26,411 nucleotides of DNA from Mycobacterium paraffinicum (GTDB lineage Bacteria > Actinomycetota > Actinomycetes > Mycobacteriales > Mycobacteriaceae): positions 1 to 26,411 of the forward strand of contig NZ_MPNT01000053.1 in the NCBI RefSeq assembly GCF_001907675.1, in the 5' to 3' direction. Under the pieces are notes generated by a model that worked only from the letters and a program-made list of their open reading frames with translations, was not told the origin of the DNA and did no database searches. The translations under genes and the position numbers were made by a program. Each line of letters starts with the position of its first letter. Within the stretch, counting starts at the first letter, position 1. Shown piece after piece: positions 16,386-23,771 of the stretch.

Positions 16386-18233
16386 TCAAGTTAGCCCACG
16401 AGTAGCGTCACCGACCGCAATCTTGAAGACGGCGCTGGTGATCGTTCCGAACGCGTTTCTGCCGCCGATGAATAGCCGTTTGGTGTCGTAGCCCGCGACG
16501 TCCTTCATGTTCTGGCCGCCGAAGCGGGCCACGGCGACACCATCGGGGAGGACAACCTCGACGCCGAGCAATCCGTGGCGCACCTCCAGACGTTCCTCGC
16601 CGGTCGCGTTGGCGATCAGTTCGCCGACGGTGCGGTCGAGGCCCTCGGTTGGGATGGCCGGGCAGGTCACGCCTTGCTCGTGGAGTTTGCGTGAGAGGTC
16701 GCCGAGGGTGACCGCGGCGCCGACCACCAGGTTCAAGTTGCCGGTGTTGACCTCGACCGTGGTGTCGTCGCCGTCGGCGTGCGTCGCGGAGGTCGGATGA
16801 CCCTCGAGCGCAGCGCGCACGGCGGCTTCGAACGCGGGCAGCGCGGGCTCTTCGGGTGAGGGTTCGGGCAGCATGATGCCCGGGTTGAAGGTGTGCGCGG
16901 GATCGAAGACCTGCTTGACGATGCGTTGGGCGGCGATCTCGATTGGGGTGAAGCGTTTGGTCATGAATTGGATCTTCTCGGTGCCGACGCCGTGCTCGCC
17001 GGTGATGGTGCCGTCCAGCTTCAGTGCCGCTTCGATGATTTCGTTGTTGGCAGCCTCCAAAGCCGCGGCCGCGTGGGGGTTCTCTTTGTCGTAGAAGGTG
17101 GTCGGGTGCAGGTCCCCGTCTCCGGCATGTCCGGTCACCGCGATGAACAGCAGGGCGTCCGAGTGTCGTGTGGCGGCGTCCTGGATGGCCTGCTGCATCT
17201 CCGGAATGTGTTGGCGCGGAACGGTGACGTCGCCGATGAAGAAGCCTTTGCCGCTGTGCACGACGGCGTCTGGGGCGTGCAGGCGTCCGTACCAGAGCTT
17301 GGCGCGGGCGTCGTCGTCGTCGGCGCGGCGCACCTCGGTGGCGTGTTGTCGCAAGACCTTTTCGACGATCGCGGCGTCGCGGTCGACCTCGGCGGCGGTC
17401 CCGTCGACGTCGATGAGCACGATCGCGTCGGCGTCGGTCGGGTAGCCGGTGTCGGTGAACTGCTGCAGGCCGTTGATACCGGCTCGGTCGAGCCATTCGA
17501 CCGCCGCGGGCACGGTCCCGGTGTGGATGATCGCGGAGATGGTTTCGGCCGCCTCCCGCGCGGTGGTGAAGCTGCCCATCAGGCTGCGAGTGACCGGCGC
17601 GATGGGCCGCAACGCGACGGTCGCCTCCGTGAGGATCGCCAGGGTGCCTTCCGACCCGATCAAAATCCCGAGCAGGTCCGGGCCGTCGTCGGCCGCGCTG
17701 AGGTTGATCACGGTGCCATCAGCCAGAACCGCTTCGACGCCGAGGACGTGGTTGTAGGTAACGCCGTACTTGAGAGCGTGCGGGCCACCGGCGTTTTCGA
17801 TGATGTTGCCGCCGACGCTCGCCAGATGTGCCGATACCGGGTCGGGTGAGAAGACCAGCTTGTGCGGGGCGAGCTGTTGCTGCAGATCGAAATTGATGAC
17901 ACCGGGCTGGACCCGAGCGGTGCGAGCTGTCGGATCGATGTCGAGGACCTGATTCATCTGGGTCAGATCGAGCACCACGCGGTCCGCGCCGGCCATGACT
18001 CCGGCGCTGCAGTTCGACGCGCCGGCGCGGGTGACCAACGAAACATGGTGTTCAGCAGCAACTTTGACCGCAGCGACGACGTCGTCACGACTGCGCGGGC
18101 GCAACACCAGACCGGGCTGTTGGCCGAAACCCCAATAGTCTTTGCTGGTTTCGGCCAGTGTGGCCTCGTCGGTGGCCACCGCGTTGGGGCTGTGAAGTGC
18201 CGCGGCGAACGCCGAAACGATGGTGTCATCCAC
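16386..18233 (-). CDS. FAD-linked 2-hydroxyacid dehydrogenase, GlcD-GlcE fusion
   Basis: The protein has 615 residues from a GTG with AGGAGA 6 bases upstream. Residues 1-460 are a complete GlcD/D-lactate dehydrogenase-like flavoprotein: FAD loop RAGASNCSAGVM (69-80), GGNIIENAGGPHALKYG (141-157), GSEGTLAI (193-200), the substrate and metal site GHAGDGDLHP (368-377), GEHGVGTEK (412-420) and NPGIML. Residues 490-606 match instead the second part of the GlcE FAD domain: LVVGAAVTLGDLSRKLHEQG (502-521), TVGELIANATG, and the GlcE signature FGGQNMKDVAGYD (571-583). The GlcE part lacks the first FAD lobe and the cap, about one third of a normal GlcE. It probably oxidises a 2-hydroxy acid (D-mandelate, glycolate or lactate-like) to the 2-oxo acid, the substrate of the adjacent decarboxylase. 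Confidence 0.88.
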   Translation of the reverse strand: MDDTIVSAFAAALHSPNAVATDEATLAETSKDYWGFGQQPGLVLRPRSRDDVVAAVKVAAEHHVSLVTRAGASNCSAGVMAGADRVVLDLTQMNQVLDIDPTARTARVQPGVINFDLQQQLAPHKLVFSPDPVSAHLASVGGNIIENAGGPHALKYGVTYNHVLGVEAVLADGTVINLSAADDGPDLLGILIGSEGTLAILTEATVALRPIAPVTRSLMGSFTTAREAAETISAIIHTGTVPAAVEWLDRAGINGLQQFTDTGYPTDADAIVLIDVDGTAAEVDRDAAIVEKVLRQHATEVRRADDDDARAKLWYGRLHAPDAVVHSGKGFFIGDVTVPRQHIPEMQQAIQDAATRHSDALLFIAVTGHAGDGDLHPTTFYDKENPHAAAALEAANNEIIEAALKLDGTITGEHGVGTEKIQFMTKRFTPIEIAAQRIVKQVFDPAHTFNPGIMLPEPSPEEPALPAFEAAVRAALEGHPTSATHADGDDTTVEVNTGNLNLVVGAAVTLGDLSRKLHEQGVTCPAIPTEGLDRTVGELIANATGEERLEVRHGLLGVEVVLPDGVAVARFGGQNMKDVAGYDTKRLFIGGRNAFGTITSAVFKIAVGDATRGLT

Positions 18234-18239
18234 CAGATG

Positions 18240-18245
18240 TCTCCT
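18240..18245 (-). promoter_or_regulatory. Ribosome binding site of the GlcD-GlcE fusion gene
   Basis: AGGAGA on the minus strand, overlapping the TAG stop of the decarboxylase gene and 6 bases before the GTG at 18233. It fixes the GTG start. Confidence 0.7.
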
Positions 18246-19857
18246 AGCTGCCGAATCCCCCCGGCACGGGTGTCGTGCGGGCGTTGATCAGGGTGGGTCG
18301 GTCGCGGTCGGCGATGCCGGCTTTGACCAGCTCGAATACCTCGTCGGAGCTGTGCGCTTCGTGGGCATCGACGCCGTAGCTGGCCGCGGTCGCGACGATG
18401 TCGAGGCCGGGGATGTCGAGCCCGGGGACATTCGGGGTCTTTTCCCAGACGCCGAACTCTTTGACCACGCCGTATTCGGCGTTGGACGCCACGACAATGG
18501 TGAGTGGGATGTTGTAGCGTGCCGCGCTCCACAGCGCGGTGATCGCGTACTGGATGGAGCCGTCACCCATCAACGACACGACCGGACGATCCGGAGCCGC
18601 GACTTGAGCACCGACCGACGCCGGTAGCCCCCAGCCGAGTCCACCACCCGCGGAGGACAGATGCGACAGCGGATTGCCCGGGCGGATGCTCTCAGTAATC
18701 GCAATCTCGTTACTGCCGGCCTCGCTGACCCACAGCGTGTCACTGGGTGCTGCGTGGCCAACGACCGTCCACAGATCTTGGGGCTTGAGCGGCACCTGCT
18801 CCGATACCCGTTCGGGGACTGCGGCGCGTGGCGCGGGCGCGGAGCGCTGGGTGGGTTTGACCGCCGCCGCCAGGGCCCGCGTGGCGGTGCGGATGTCCGC
18901 GACGATCGCGTCACCGGCGGGGGCGCGGGCGGCCTCGTCGGGATCGTTGGTGACCTGGATCAGGCGTGCGCCGCTGGGCAGGTACGGCCCGGGAACCAAC
19001 GGGTAGTAGCGGAAGACCGGCGTCCCGATCGCGAGGATCAGGTCGTGGCCCGCGAGAAGTCCGGAGATCCAGCCCGCCCCTGGCGGCAGGGCGCCGTGAT
19101 AGAGGCGGTGGTTTTCCGGGAAGCCGCTCCAGCCGGTCAACGGTGCGGTGTAGACCGGCGATTCGGTGCGCTCGGCCAGCTCGATCACCGCGTCGTAGGC
19201 GTCGTAGCGGTCGATATCGCCGCCCACAATGATCGCCGGCGAGGTTGCTGCGTCGAGTTGCGCGCCGACCTGCTCGGCCAGCCCGGTCGGAAAACCCGTC
19301 GCGTGGGTCACGGTGCGATCGCGCACCACCGCGATGTCGCCGAGTTGGTCGTCGGTCAGTTCGATCGGCATGTCGTCCATCGGCAGCGAGACGAACACCG
19401 GGCCCATCGGCGGGGTGGTGGCCACGTGGATCGCGCGGGCAAGCACGGCCGGGGACTCATTGGCGATCGCGGGTTCGGCTGCCCACTTGATGAACGGCTT
19501 AGGCACCGTGGTGGGTTCGTGATTGGTCAGCAGGCAGTACTGGTTTTGCATGTTGCGGCGCTGGTTGCCCGCGGTGATGATCAGCGGCGTCTTGTTGACG
19601 TAGGCGTTGTAGATCTGGCCTTGCGCGTTACCCATGCCCGGGGCGGTGTGCAGGTTGACCACCGCGGGACGGCACGTGATTTGCGCGTAGGCGTCGGCCA
19701 TCCCAACCGGGATCATCTCCTGCAGACCCAGGAAGTAGCGGAAGTCGTCGGGAAAGTCCTGCAGCAGCGCCAATTCCGACGAGCCGGGGTTGCCGAACCA
19801 GGTGGTCAGATTGTGTGAGCGGAACAGGTCGAGGATGGCGTCGCGCACCGTGGTCAT
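18244..19857 (-). CDS. Benzoylformate decarboxylase-like ThDP enzyme
   Basis: The protein has 537 residues and is a three-domain thiamine-diphosphate 2-oxoacid decarboxylase closest by eye to benzoylformate decarboxylase (MdlC). Ser26 (GNPGSSEL), Glu47 (GLQEMIPVGMADAYAQ) and His70 (VNLHTAPGMGNAQGQ) occupy the same numbers as in the Pseudomonas putida enzyme. FRYYPLVPGPYL (282-293) aligns with FRYHQYDPGQYL, so Tyr285 replaces the catalytic His281. The ThDP motif runs from GDGS (431-434) to Asn459. The expected reaction is nonoxidative decarboxylation of an aryl or alkyl 2-oxo acid to the aldehyde. It sits directly before the FAD hydroxyacid dehydrogenase gene (10-base gap), as expected for a mandelate-like route. 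Substrate preference is uncertain because of the Tyr change. Confidence 0.88.
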   Translation of the reverse strand: MTTVRDAILDLFRSHNLTTWFGNPGSSELALLQDFPDDFRYFLGLQEMIPVGMADAYAQITCRPAVVNLHTAPGMGNAQGQIYNAYVNKTPLIITAGNQRRNMQNQYCLLTNHEPTTVPKPFIKWAAEPAIANESPAVLARAIHVATTPPMGPVFVSLPMDDMPIELTDDQLGDIAVVRDRTVTHATGFPTGLAEQVGAQLDAATSPAIIVGGDIDRYDAYDAVIELAERTESPVYTAPLTGWSGFPENHRLYHGALPPGAGWISGLLAGHDLILAIGTPVFRYYPLVPGPYLPSGARLIQVTNDPDEAARAPAGDAIVADIRTATRALAAAVKPTQRSAPAPRAAVPERVSEQVPLKPQDLWTVVGHAAPSDTLWVSEAGSNEIAITESIRPGNPLSHLSSAGGGLGWGLPASVGAQVAAPDRPVVSLMGDGSIQYAITALWSAARYNIPLTIVVASNAEYGVVKEFGVWEKTPNVPGLDIPGLDIVATAASYGVDAHEAHSSDEVFELVKAGIADRDRPTLINARTTPVPGGFGS

Positions 19858-19894
19858 GGGTGATGGTCGCTTTCGTGCGAAGTTGTGAACGGAC

Positions 19895-20722
19895 TTAGTC
19901 GAGTTCCCCGGGCACGGGGTTCAGCGCCCAGTTCAAGGCGAAGTCGGCGACTTCTTCCCATCCCGGTGCGCCGCAGGTGAAGTGGTCGCGATCAGGGAAG
20001 AGCTTGTAGGCGGTGATCGCGGTCGAGTGCTTGGCGTTTTTCGTGTAGTTCTCGTGCTGCACCGCGGGCGGCAGGATGTGGTCGTGGCCGCCGGCGATGA
20101 ACAGCAGCGGCGCGCGGTCGTCGTTGGCGAAGTTGTAGGTGGTGGCCGCGTGGGGCGTGACGTTGGCCAGGCCGCCCTGGAACAAGATCCGCGCCGGTAC
20201 CGGAACCGCGTACCGCTCATAGGCGCTCGCGGAGTCGGCTTCGCTGAGTGTGTTCGTGAACGCGTAATGGAACTGCTCGGCTGTGATGGGCACCGCGCGG
20301 TGCAGGTTGGCGGGATTCTTCAATACCGGAAATGTAGCCCGCACCTCCGAGAACGGCAGGGCTTTAACGCCTTTGACAGCGGCGCCGTCGATCGACACGC
20401 CGGCCCGCCCATAGCCGGCGTCGAGCAGGAGCTGGACGAAGGTACCGCCGAAGGAATGGCCCATCAGTATCGGCGGCTCGGCGAGTTCTTCGATGATCTC
20501 GGCGAGATGATCGAAGACTTCCCGCACCCCGAGGTCGGCCAAGGGTTGGGGGTTCTCGCGCAGCGCGGCGACTCCGGCGGGGCCGGGGGCTACGCCGGGG
20601 TAGCCCGGTGTCAGGACGGAGAAACCGCGAGCGCGGTAATGGGCGACCCAGTCCTCCCACGCAAACGGCGTCATCCACAGGCCGTGGACCAAAACGATGG
20701 TCTGCTCAGTGGCGGCGTTCAT
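19895..20722 (-). CDS. Alpha/beta hydrolase, first gene of the operon
   Basis: This is a 275-residue cytosolic hydrolase. HGLWMTPFAWEDW (13-25) supplies the oxyanion region, the nucleophile is Ser90 in GHSFGG (88-93), the acid Asp214 in GGHDHILPP and the His247 in DRDHFTCG. This branch (WEDWV.HY..RGF.VL.PGYPG) includes proteins annotated loosely as alpha/beta hydrolases and esterases of unknown substrate. It could equally be an esterase, amidase or C-C hydrolase. It is divergent from the PucR-type regulator and 37 bases ahead of the decarboxylase gene. Its ATG (20722) sits inside a perfect TTCATG-A-CATGAA dyad, so its expression may be controlled there. Confidence 0.85.
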   Translation of the reverse strand: MNAATEQTIVLVHGLWMTPFAWEDWVAHYRARGFSVLTPGYPGVAPGPAGVAALRENPQPLADLGVREVFDHLAEIIEELAEPPILMGHSFGGTFVQLLLDAGYGRAGVSIDGAAVKGVKALPFSEVRATFPVLKNPANLHRAVPITAEQFHYAFTNTLSEADSASAYERYAVPVPARILFQGGLANVTPHAATTYNFANDDRAPLLFIAGGHDHILPPAVQHENYTKNAKHSTAITAYKLFPDRDHFTCGAPGWEEVADFALNWALNPVPGELD

Positions 20723-20730
20723 GACATGAA
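20718..20730. promoter_or_regulatory. Inverted repeat at the start of the catabolic operon
   Basis: TTCATG-A-CATGAA is a perfect dyad (6-base arms, 1-base centre) that covers the start codon of the first operon gene. A shorter related dyad TTCA-CAA-TGAA lies at 20752-20762. Both are candidate binding sites for the divergent regulator. Binding is not shown. Confidence 0.4.
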
Positions 20731-20791
20731 TCGTGGTCGCCGCGAGTGGGCTTCACAATGAACGGCAGCCCAAAGTCGCGATCTCTAACCT

Positions 20792-20805
20792 TGTGCCCCG
20801 GCACA
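20792..20805. promoter_or_regulatory. Inverted repeat in the divergent promoter region
   Basis: TGTGCC-CC-GGCACA, 6-base perfect arms with a 2-base centre, lies about 30 bases before the regulator start. It could be an autoregulatory operator of the PucR-type regulator. Confidence 0.4.
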
Positions 20806-20821
20806 GCAACGTGCGGCGCTT

Positions 20822-20827
20822 TACGAT
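20822..20827 (+). promoter_or_regulatory. Possible -10 element for a leaderless regulator transcript
   Basis: TACGAT fits the mycobacterial TANNNT -10 pattern, and the ATG at 20835 follows after 7 bases with no ribosome binding site. Transcription would then start at or next to the A of the start codon. Confidence 0.35.
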
Positions 20828-20834
20828 TCGATAC

Positions 20835-22022
20835 ATGTTGAAGCAGCGACCGCCAACAGTGCTCGTCGATCGCGTGCGGCAACAGTCAGACGAGATCGTG
20901 ACGAAGGTGCTCACTCAGCTTGCTACTGAAGTCCCGGACTTCCTGCCCAGCGGTGACGACGGCGTCGACCCTGTCCGTGAGAACATCGCCAATTACCTGG
21001 CAGAAATGCTCGACTGGATTGATCTCGGCGCCGACCCTGGCCATTGGAATCTCGACACCGCAAATCGAATGCGTCACCGCGCCAGCCAGGGCCTGACACT
21101 GTCGAATTTGTTGCACGCGTATCGCCTCGGCGGGGCGGCCATCTGGGACGAGCTCGCACGCCTGGCGGACGCCGACGAAGTCGACAAGGAAGCCCTCATC
21201 GCGGCGACACCCTCCATCTTCGCCTGGATGAACACCAATTCGCTTCGCGCACATGCTGTTTTCCGCGAAATCGACATCCGCGACGCGCGACGCAACGAGC
21301 AAGTTCGCGCGGCCTTGCTCGACACGGTGCTGTTCAACGAGTCCAGCATCGGAGCGCCGTTCTGGGACGCGGTCGCCGCCCTCGGTCTCCCACGGACAGG
21401 CCAGTTCACGATCATCGCGGCTACCAGTGCAGAGCCTTCAGCCCAGCAGTCGCCTCCCGACATCGAAACGCTGATCTCGGCGCACCCGGCTGTTTACGAC
21501 TCGTGGTTTCGCCTCACGTCGCATGCACAATTGGGAGTCGTATCGCTTCGACCGAACCGCGCCGACGCACTCGATGGCATTGCCAGCAACATTTGCGCCG
21601 ACATCCCCGTCACGATCGGCCTCAGCAGCCCGTTCACCGACATCGCAGACTGCTCGAAAGCCAGGGCTCAAGCTCAAGTCGCCGCGTCCGCTTCCTCGGC
21701 CGGTCGCCCCACTATCCGTTACGACCGCGACGTCATGGCGGTGTTGCTCGCCAGCTCGCCGGACGCCGCCGCATCGGTTGTCAGAGCCACCCTGGGACCA
21801 GTACTCGAGTTGCCGATTGAACGGCGCGAACCAATTCTCACCACGGTGGACACCTGGCTACAGCGCGGTCAGTCCGTCGCGGCGACCGCCGAGGAGCTGC
21901 ACTGTCACCGCAACACCGTCAACTACCGGTTGCGCCGATTCGCCGAACTCACCGGGCGACCGCTGGCCGACAATTTTTGGCTGGCTCAAGTCGCACTGGC
22001 GCTGGAAGCTGCACGCACTTAG
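20835..22022 (+). CDS. PucR/CdaR-type transcriptional regulator
   Basis: The protein has 395 residues. An N-terminal helical region (about 1-150, similar in style to the RsbRD-type sensor part of mycobacterial PucR proteins) is followed by a degenerate GGDEF-like/CdaR middle domain (about 160-310). The C-terminal PucR helix-turn-helix (about 348-372) reads TAEELHCHRNTVNYRLRRFAELTG, the family's signature. Such regulators usually activate nearby catabolic operons in response to a pathway metabolite. The divergent position next to the decarboxylase/dehydrogenase operon makes that operon its likely target. The ATG at 20835 is chosen; the frame stays open to 20733, but that stretch would cover the intergenic dyads and contains no recognisable domain. 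No ribosome binding site is seen, so it is likely leaderless. Confidence 0.88.
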   Translation: MLKQRPPTVLVDRVRQQSDEIVTKVLTQLATEVPDFLPSGDDGVDPVRENIANYLAEMLDWIDLGADPGHWNLDTANRMRHRASQGLTLSNLLHAYRLGGAAIWDELARLADADEVDKEALIAATPSIFAWMNTNSLRAHAVFREIDIRDARRNEQVRAALLDTVLFNESSIGAPFWDAVAALGLPRTGQFTIIAATSAEPSAQQSPPDIETLISAHPAVYDSWFRLTSHAQLGVVSLRPNRADALDGIASNICADIPVTIGLSSPFTDIADCSKARAQAQVAASASSAGRPTIRYDRDVMAVLLASSPDAAASVVRATLGPVLELPIERREPILTTVDTWLQRGQSVAATAEELHCHRNTVNYRLRRFAELTGRPLADNFWLAQVALALEAART

Positions 22023-22160
22023 AAAAGAAACCGCGCGCGATCTGCATTCTGAAAATTGTTCGGGCAGCTCCACCCCCTTCAAGGCCGGAGATTGCGCCGC
22101 ACGAGCGACCCGCCGCGGCGACGATGCCGGACCCTGATAGCAGCTCCGCGAATCGTCAGC

Positions 22161-22176
22161 CGCCCGGCGCCGGGCG
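22161..22176. repeat. 16-base perfect palindrome
   Basis: CGCCCGGCGCCGGGCG is identical to its reverse complement. It has no loop and no following T-run, so it is a poor intrinsic terminator. It could be a protein-binding site or chance in GC-rich DNA. Confidence 0.35.
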
Positions 22177-22201
22177 CTGCTGTCCTGACATGCGCGCGGA
22201 T

Positions 22202-22217
22202 TGGACTTGATAGTCCA
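22202..22217. promoter_or_regulatory. TetR-like operator dyad or short terminator upstream of the DoxX-like gene
   Basis: TGGACT-TGAT-AGTCCA has perfect 6-base arms and a 4-base centre, the form often seen in TetR-family operators. It is followed by TTTT, so as RNA it could also be a weak terminator of the PucR-type gene. It lies about 120 bases before the DoxX-like start. Confidence 0.45.
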
Positions 22218-22337
22218 TTTTGGCTTCAGCACAATTTTCCGTGGACCGCCCGACCCTCGAAGGAGACGAGGTGTCCCCGCACACCCAGCCACTCCCGACG
22301 CCGGTAGCGGCGCCGACCACCCTGCGAGGGAGGAATT

Positions 22338-22769
22338 ATGCAGCCGGCACCAGATAACAAGATTTTGAAATATAATTCGATGTTTCTAGGTTCGACGATG
22401 TTCTTGTTTGGCTTCTTGAAATTCTTCGAGCCATTTCGCACGTGGTTCGACGTCCAAATCACCAAAAGCCGGCTGCCGCGACTCTGCATCCCCATGGGTA
22501 TCGTCGGGGAAATATCCATTGGACTGAGCCTGCTTTCGGCTGCCCGCGTCGGGCGGCAGACCCCAAATCTCTTCGGCCCCATCGCGTCCGCCGCCTCGGC
22601 TGGGCTGATCGCCAACATGGCGGGCGCCACCTATGTGCACGTGCACCCAGAGGTGCCCGCAGATGTACTTCCGCTCAAAATAAAGCCTCCCGTTATCCCG
22701 CTGATTTTTATGCTGTTGGCAGCCGTAAATCTCGTTCAGCTTCGTCGGGATCATTGGCGGCGCTCCTGA
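22338..22769 (+). CDS. DoxX-like small membrane protein
   Basis: This 143-residue protein has about four hydrophobic segments (MFLGSTMFLFGFLKFF, IPMGIVGEISIGLSLL, GPIASAASAGLIANMAGATY, PVIPLIFMLLAAVNLV), the order and size of the DoxX/DoxX-like family. The charged insert HVHPEVPADVLPLKIKPP separates the last two. Function is unknown. Members have been linked to redox and stress systems. The ribosome binding site GGGAGGAATT before the ATG is strong. The coding sequence is visibly AT-richer than its surroundings and uses codons rare in mycobacteria (for example ATA, TTT, AAT), which suggests foreign origin or weak codon selection. It has no close partner gene, as the next gene is convergent. 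Confidence 0.72.
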   Translation: MQPAPDNKILKYNSMFLGSTMFLFGFLKFFEPFRTWFDVQITKSRLPRLCIPMGIVGEISIGLSLLSAARVGRQTPNLFGPIASAASAGLIANMAGATYVHVHPEVPADVLPLKIKPPVIPLIFMLLAAVNLVQLRRDHWRRS

Positions 22770-22902
22770 CCGCAGAACCCGGCACAACCCCGTGCATCCG
22801 ACACGGAAAAACAGATGACCTCGTGCCCGTCCACATGCGCCCACCACATCAGACGCTTTTCCAAGTGGCAGCCCCGTGCGACCTGATCTTGTGCGCACCG
22901 GT

Positions 22903-23760
22903 TCAGAGAACGGCGTCGGCAAGGCGATCCACCTGATCGACTCCTGCGACGCAGGGATGGAACACCAGCGCATCGAAACCGAGGTCCCGATAGGCGCGCA
23001 CGGTGGCGGCCGCGTCCTCCCGGGTGGTGAGCATGTCGGCGACGTTGAGAGCTGCGTAGTCCGGTTTGAATCCGTAGTAGCGCCGCAGGTGCTCCCGGCC
23101 GAGCCGGACAATGGCCTCACCACCGAACGCGAAGTTCACGCTGGCGTGCAGCCGCGGCTGCCCTGACCGGCCCGCCTCCCGCCAGGCCGCGCGTGCCCGA
23201 TCGGCGAACGACGCCTGATTGTCGTAGTCGCGCAGGGCACCGGCCGACCAGCCGTCACCCATCGTCACCACCCGGCGCATGGTCGCCTCCGACCGTCCCC
23301 CGAACAGCATGGGGATGCGCACCGGCCGCGGGCACAGCGCCTTGTCGCCGGTGACCGGCGTGGCGCGCCACGCCTCGCACAACAGTCCCACCGTCTCGTC
23401 CAGAACGCGTCCCCGTCGGCCGAAGTCCACGCCGACCGCCGCGTAGTCGTCGGTCCGGTTGCCCACACCCAAACCCAGGATCAGCCGGTTGCCGGTGATG
23501 TCCGCGACGGAGGCAAGCTGCTTGGCGAGCAGCGCGGCCGGGTAGAGGGGTGCCAGCAAAACGTTTGTGATCAAACCGATCTCACTGGTCGCGCCTGCGG
23601 CCACCGACAGCGCAACGATCGAATCAAGGCTTTCATAGACCAGCCGGTCGATGGTGGCCAGGCTGGCGAATCCTCGTTGCTCCGCCCGGCGGGCCCATTG
23701 CACGATCACCGGACCCCGCACCGCGGCGAGGTGGCTCGGCAGGCCGATTCCGATTTCCAT
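22903..23760 (-). CDS. LLM-class (F420-dependent type) oxidoreductase
   Basis: The protein has 285 residues and a luciferase-like monooxygenase TIM barrel: MEIGIGLPSH at the start, ARRAEQRGFASLATIDRL, IGLITNVLLAPLYPAALLAKQLASV, the RLILGLGVGNRTDDYAAVG segment, IPMLFGGRSEATMRRV and GDGWSAGAL. In mycobacteria these proteins mostly use F420 rather than FMN, and the substrate cannot be read from sequence. The ATG at 23760 follows GGGAGG. The frame is open upstream to 23889, but that part overlaps the SDR gene and is not conserved in style. It follows the SDR gene after 11 bases, so the two oxidoreductases are one transcript. Confidence 0.87.
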   Translation of the reverse strand: MEIGIGLPSHLAAVRGPVIVQWARRAEQRGFASLATIDRLVYESLDSIVALSVAAGATSEIGLITNVLLAPLYPAALLAKQLASVADITGNRLILGLGVGNRTDDYAAVGVDFGRRGRVLDETVGLLCEAWRATPVTGDKALCPRPVRIPMLFGGRSEATMRRVVTMGDGWSAGALRDYDNQASFADRARAAWREAGRSGQPRLHASVNFAFGGEAIVRLGREHLRRYYGFKPDYAALNVADMLTTREDAAATVRAYRDLGFDALVFHPCVAGVDQVDRLADAVL

Positions 23761-23771
23761 GGCGATCCTCC

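Larger units (their letters stand above)
22023..22337. other. Intergenic region with two dyads, no gene seen
   Basis: These 315 bases separate the PucR-type regulator from the DoxX-like gene. I find no convincing coding frame or RNA gene. The region holds a perfect 16-base GC palindrome and a TGGACT-TGAT-AGTCCA dyad, both listed separately, and ends with a strong ribosome binding site (GGGAGGAATT) for the DoxX-like gene. Confidence 0.5.

Noticed and set aside
22161..22176. GC palindrome as an intrinsic terminator of the PucR-type gene.
   Set aside because: No loop-forming centre and no T-run after it. Reported only as a palindrome.
22770..22902. A small gene between the DoxX-like and LLM genes.
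   Set aside because: The 133 bases contain no frame with a ribosome binding site and plausible composition. The open frames there are antisense or run-through.
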